This document shows, piece by piece, positions 61,099 to 64,000 of a stretch of 64,000 nucleotides of DNA. The stretch is from Rheinheimera tangshanensis (GTDB lineage Bacteria > Pseudomonadota > Gammaproteobacteria > Enterobacterales > Alteromonadaceae). The notes beneath the pieces are model-generated. The model had not been told where the DNA came from, ran no database searches, and saw nothing but the letters and a program-made list of their open reading frames with translations. The DNA lies in assembly GCF_014645135.1 (NCBI RefSeq), contig NZ_BMLH01000005.1:1-64000 (forward strand), given 5' to 3'. The translations under genes were made by a program, and so were the position numbers. Each line of letters starts with the position of its first letter. The first letter of the stretch is position 1.

Positions 61099-62997
61099 AT
61101 GTTCAAGCGTGGACAAAAAATTCAGTATGGGTTGCCAGCTATGAAGTCTCCATCCTTTATTGCCTTAAGTCACTGGGCTGCTGCTTTGGTATCGGCACTG
61201 CTGGCGCTTTGGTTGTTTTGGTTTGCTGCAGCTCAGCAAATTCAGAGTTTATATCAGCTGCATTACAGTGCTATTCAACAAATGTTAGCCAGCGATCTGA
61301 CTGGCGATACCAAAATTCTGACCCGTCAGCTGAGCAGCAGTTTTGACCTGCCTTATTTAAAAGTCAGCCAACTGGATGGAGTGGTGTTACACGAACAAAG
61401 CAATACTCTGCCTGAACACGCCTTTTCTTCCTGGATCCTGACGCAGTTTGATCGCCCTTTGACTCCTGCCTCAGTGAAAGATCAAGCCCATAATTTACAG
61501 GTCGAGTTTTTGCCGCAGTTAGCTGAGCAACTCAGTACGCTTGAACTCTTTAGTTTGTTTTTATTTTTTGGTCCACTGCTTTTGGGTGTCTTGCCTTATT
61601 ACCTGCAACCAAACCGGCCAAAAAAGCCCAAAGCCCTGCCCCCTCATCCGATAGAAGCGGCTGTGCAGCAGGCTCCAGCTGTAGTACAACCATTACAACC
61701 TCAAAGCACCACCTCTGGTACTGACTACTTGCTGGAGTTGGCGCTTTATGATCAATTGACCTCTTTACCAAACCGACAACAGTTTGTGCGTTATTACGAA
61801 CAGCAACTCAAAGCGGCGAATGCAGTGCATCAGTCGATATTTTTATTGGTCCGTTGCCATGCGCTGCCTCAAATTAATCATAAACAAGGTTATCTTGCCG
61901 GTGATTTATATATCAAAGAGATGGCTGACTTATTGAAGCAACTGCCGCAACTCAGTGATGAAAGCCCGTTATTCCGTTTAAATAACACAGACTTTTGTGT
62001 GTTGTTTCCACAAATGACCACAGAACAAACCGAAGAGCTGGTCGTGCTACTGCAGCAAAATTTCGACAGCTACCAACAGCAAAAACAACTGGATTCAGTG
62101 GCGTTAACAGGTTTAGTACAAGTGGCTCAGGGCAAACCTTTGGGTGAATTGCTGGCGATGGCGGATACCGCTTTAGGTCTGGCAAAAACCAAACAAAGTA
62201 AGGCCAATAAACAAACGAACCTGTGGTATCTATTTACCGATAGTCAGGAGCAAACAGCAGAGTCGTCCTTTAGCACGAAGAACTGGCGCAGTTTAATTGA
62301 CGATGTGCTGCAAGGTCAGCGGTTAAGTTTACTGGCACAGCCTATTCAACCACTGAATAAAACCAGCAAAACCTATTCCGAATTATTAGTGCGTTTTCGC
62401 AGTAACGAAGATCAACTGCTGCCTACCGCTCTGTTTTTAGATATGGCGCAAAAACTCGACAAGCTGATTGAGATAGAGCAGTTGATCATAGAGCAGGCGC
62501 TGACTTTGGTTGCCAATACTCCTGGCCAAATATTTGGTTTGAATCTGTCCGCTCATGCGGTGCAAGACGAAGGCTTCATCAGTTATCTGGAACGACGTTT
62601 ACTAAAAGAAACTGAATTAACGTCACGGCTAGTGTTTGAAATTAGCGAATGGGGTTTGCAACAGAATCTGAAACTGAGTAAACGCCTGATTGATATGCTG
62701 CATCAGTGTGGGGCCAGAGTTACAGTAGAAAAATTTGGCGCAGGTATTACGTCTTTTAAATTTTTCCGCGATTTAAAACCTGACTTTGTCAAAATGGACG
62801 GCAGCTACACCCGACAAATCGAAGAGGATAAAAACAACCAGTATTTTGTCCGGCTGATGGTTGATTTGGCGCATAGGATAGGAGTGGCAGTGTTTGCTGA
62901 AAATGTTGAAACGGCGGCCGAAAAACAAATGCTGGAGTCATTATTAATTGACGGGATCCAGGGGTACTACCTCAGTAAGCCTGCACCATTGGAATAA
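61099..62997 (+). CDS. Degenerate GGDEF/EAL membrane protein (LapD/CsrD-like)
   Basis: The 632-residue protein has an N-terminal membrane helix (about 25-45), a short periplasmic part, a second helix (near 155-170), a low-complexity Pro/Gln linker and GGDEF and EAL domains. GGDEF is replaced by NNTDF (FRLNNTDFCVLF), so no cyclase activity is expected. EAL is ELL (YSELLVRF), and the DDFGTG loop reads EKFGAG; FEISEWGL is kept. The EAL domain is therefore probably a binding domain. Its domain order recalls LapD and CsrD, but no HAMP is obvious and its partner is unknown. Start codon at 61099 is uncertain; an in-frame ATG at 61141 is possible. Confidence 0.85.
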   Translation: MFKRGQKIQYGLPAMKSPSFIALSHWAAALVSALLALWLFWFAAAQQIQSLYQLHYSAIQQMLASDLTGDTKILTRQLSSSFDLPYLKVSQLDGVVLHEQSNTLPEHAFSSWILTQFDRPLTPASVKDQAHNLQVEFLPQLAEQLSTLELFSLFLFFGPLLLGVLPYYLQPNRPKKPKALPPHPIEAAVQQAPAVVQPLQPQSTTSGTDYLLELALYDQLTSLPNRQQFVRYYEQQLKAANAVHQSIFLLVRCHALPQINHKQGYLAGDLYIKEMADLLKQLPQLSDESPLFRLNNTDFCVLFPQMTTEQTEELVVLLQQNFDSYQQQKQLDSVALTGLVQVAQGKPLGELLAMADTALGLAKTKQSKANKQTNLWYLFTDSQEQTAESSFSTKNWRSLIDDVLQGQRLSLLAQPIQPLNKTSKTYSELLVRFRSNEDQLLPTALFLDMAQKLDKLIEIEQLIIEQALTLVANTPGQIFGLNLSAHAVQDEGFISYLERRLLKETELTSRLVFEISEWGLQQNLKLSKRLIDMLHQCGARVTVEKFGAGITSFKFFRDLKPDFVKMDGSYTRQIEEDKNNQYFVRLMVDLAHRIGVAVFAENVETAAEKQMLESLLIDGIQGYYLSKPAPLE

Positions 62998-63100
62998 AGC
63001 TTCTCACAACAATCTATCTGAACCACACTACCGTATAAACAAACAACATCTGAGTGCCGGCTTGTCCCGGCCCGTCAATGGACACAGCGGTTTCGTGTAG

Positions 63101-63181
63101 ACGGGCGGGTACAAGACCCACCCCTACAGTTGATTGATTTTAATTAGAATTATTATAGGGGCGGCCTTTATGGTCACCCAC
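63101..63181. repeat. GC-rich interspersed repeats upstream of rsxA
   Basis: ACGGGCGGGTACAAGACCCA then CCCCTACA (63101-63128), and a second unit around 63156-63180 (ATAGGGGCGGCCTTTATGG) with inverted sense. These resemble 38463-38556. The rest of 62998-63316 holds no gene; the rsxA promoter is expected near 63240-63300. Confidence 0.45.
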
Positions 63182-63316
63182 AAATCCTGCATCGATTGAT
63201 TTTGAGGTGAATTCTGCTAGGTCAGTAGGCTCAGATAAGAGCAATTCGCGTTCAGTGCTGTTGTTTCAGACCTTACAAAGCTTCATAATAGCGCGACTTT
63301 TTTCTGGGGTTCTTTT

Positions 63317-63898
63317 ATGTCGGAATTTTTGCTGTTGCTGGTGAGCACTGTACTGGTGAACAACTTCGTACTGGTGAAGTTTCTCGGCTTATGCCCTGTG
63401 ATGGGTGTATCAAAAAAACTCGAAACCGCTATCGGCATGTCAATGGCCACCACTTTTGTGCTGACGTTAGCCTCACTCTGCAGTTATCTGGTGGACTATT
63501 ACATATTGCAACCACTGGATTTGCTGTACCTGCGAACTTTGGCTTTTATTCTGGTGATTGCTGTTGTCGTACAATTTACCGAGATGGTAGTACATAAAAC
63601 CAGCCCGGTGCTGTACCGCCTGTTAGGTATTTTTTTACCACTGATCACCACCAACTGTGCGGTATTAGGGGTGGCAATTCTGAACGTGAATGCCCGCCAT
63701 GACTTTTTCTCTTCCGTGGTCTATGGCTTTGGTGCCGCGGTTGGTTTTTCTTTGGTCTTGATTTTATTTGCCGCTATGCGTGAACGTCTGGCTGCTGCCG
63801 ATGTGCCAGTTTCTTTTAAAGGCGCCGCTATCGGCATGATCACTGCGGGTTTAATGTCGTTGGCCTTTATGGGCTTTACTGGTTTGGTGAAGGTGTAA
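63317..63898 (+). CDS. rsxA: Electron transport complex subunit A (Rnf/Rsx)
   Basis: RsxA/RnfA is one of the integral membrane subunits of the ion-pumping ferredoxin:NAD oxidoreductase complex, called Rsx in E. coli, where it reduces SoxR. The 193-residue protein has about six hydrophobic segments and opens with the family signature [38 protein letters not shown]-type sequence, plus [10 protein letters not shown] near residue 115. Its stop directly abuts the rsxB start codon. Remaining operon genes lie beyond the window. Confidence 0.95.
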   Translation: MSEFLLLLVSTVLVNNFVLVKFLGLCPVMGVSKKLETAIGMSMATTFVLTLASLCSYLVDYYILQPLDLLYLRTLAFILVIAVVVQFTEMVVHKTSPVLYRLLGIFLPLITTNCAVLGVAILNVNARHDFFSSVVYGFGAAVGFSLVLILFAAMRERLAAADVPVSFKGAAIGMITAGLMSLAFMGFTGLVKV

Positions 63899-64000
63899 AT
63901 GTCTATTATCACAGCCCTCTGGGCTCTGGGTATTCTGGCGCTGATTTTTGGCGCTGTGCTGGGATACGCCGCTATCCGCTTCAAGGTGGATGCTGATCCG
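63899..64000 (+). CDS. rsxB: Electron transport complex subunit B, N-terminal part
   Basis: The ATG at 63899 starts immediately after the rsxA stop and 34 residues are visible before the window ends. The hydrophobic segment [19 protein letters not shown] and following RFKVDADP match the N-terminal anchor of RsxB/RnfB, the iron-sulfur subunit of the complex. The cluster-binding part is cut off by the window edge. Confidence 0.9.
   Translation, partial: MSIITALWALGILALIFGAVLGYAAIRFKVDADP

Overview
The window looks like chromosomal DNA of a Gram-negative gammaproteobacterium of the Alteromonadales/Chromatiales type; a Rheinheimera- or Alishewanella-like genome is my best guess, from general gene content and not from any search. 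Signs are the rluB-scpB-scpA-yciO-rnm block next to a trp operon with fused trpCF, a LapG/LapD pair, several TonB/outer-membrane proteins, an Rnf/Rsx operon and many c-di-GMP proteins.

Layout. 1-5.7 kb: small genes, an Asp/Glu racemase, then rluB, scpB, scpA, yciO and rnm on the minus strand. 5.8-13.1 kb: a carbohydrate-uptake island (GH30 hydrolase, tryptophan-halogenase-family flavoprotein and TonB-dependent receptor in one operon, with a divergent membrane-anchored AraC-type regulator) lying between rnm and trp, which are neighbours in enterobacteria. 13.2-20.2 kb: trpE-G-D-CF-B-A, preceded by two complete leader-peptide attenuators in series. 20.8-39.5 kb: an exopolysaccharide locus in two convergent halves. 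The forward half holds the initiating transferase, export porins, Wzc-type kinase and phosphatase. The reverse half is AT-rich at its inner end and holds glycosyltransferases, Wzx/Wzy-like proteins, a GH10 hydrolase, and UDP-uronic acid supply (ugd, epimerase, galU). A transposase remnant marks the junction. 40.1-48.6 kb: lapG, lapD, an Ala/Gly-rich secreted protein, an O-antigen-ligase-like protein, a substrate-binding lipoprotein and a sensor diguanylate cyclase. 48.7-60.2 kb: M14 peptidase, RND efflux pair with LysR regulator, a porin-like protein, uvrB and a MATE transporter. 60.7-64 kb: three identical tRNA-Asn genes, a degenerate GGDEF/EAL protein, and rsxA with the start of rsxB.

Two dispersed repeat families stand out. 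One is an almost perfect 55-bp palindrome with A-tract/T-tract ends, present four times plus one decayed copy, each time within a few bases of a stop codon, so it can act as a mobile bidirectional terminator. The other is a structured repeat of about 120 bp found twice next to gene 3' ends.

The genes suggest a surface-attached, polysaccharide-handling lifestyle: matrix synthesis and export, c-di-GMP-controlled adhesin release (LapG/LapD), and import and breakdown of external glycans. The most interesting single structure is the tandem trp attenuator at 13193-13602.
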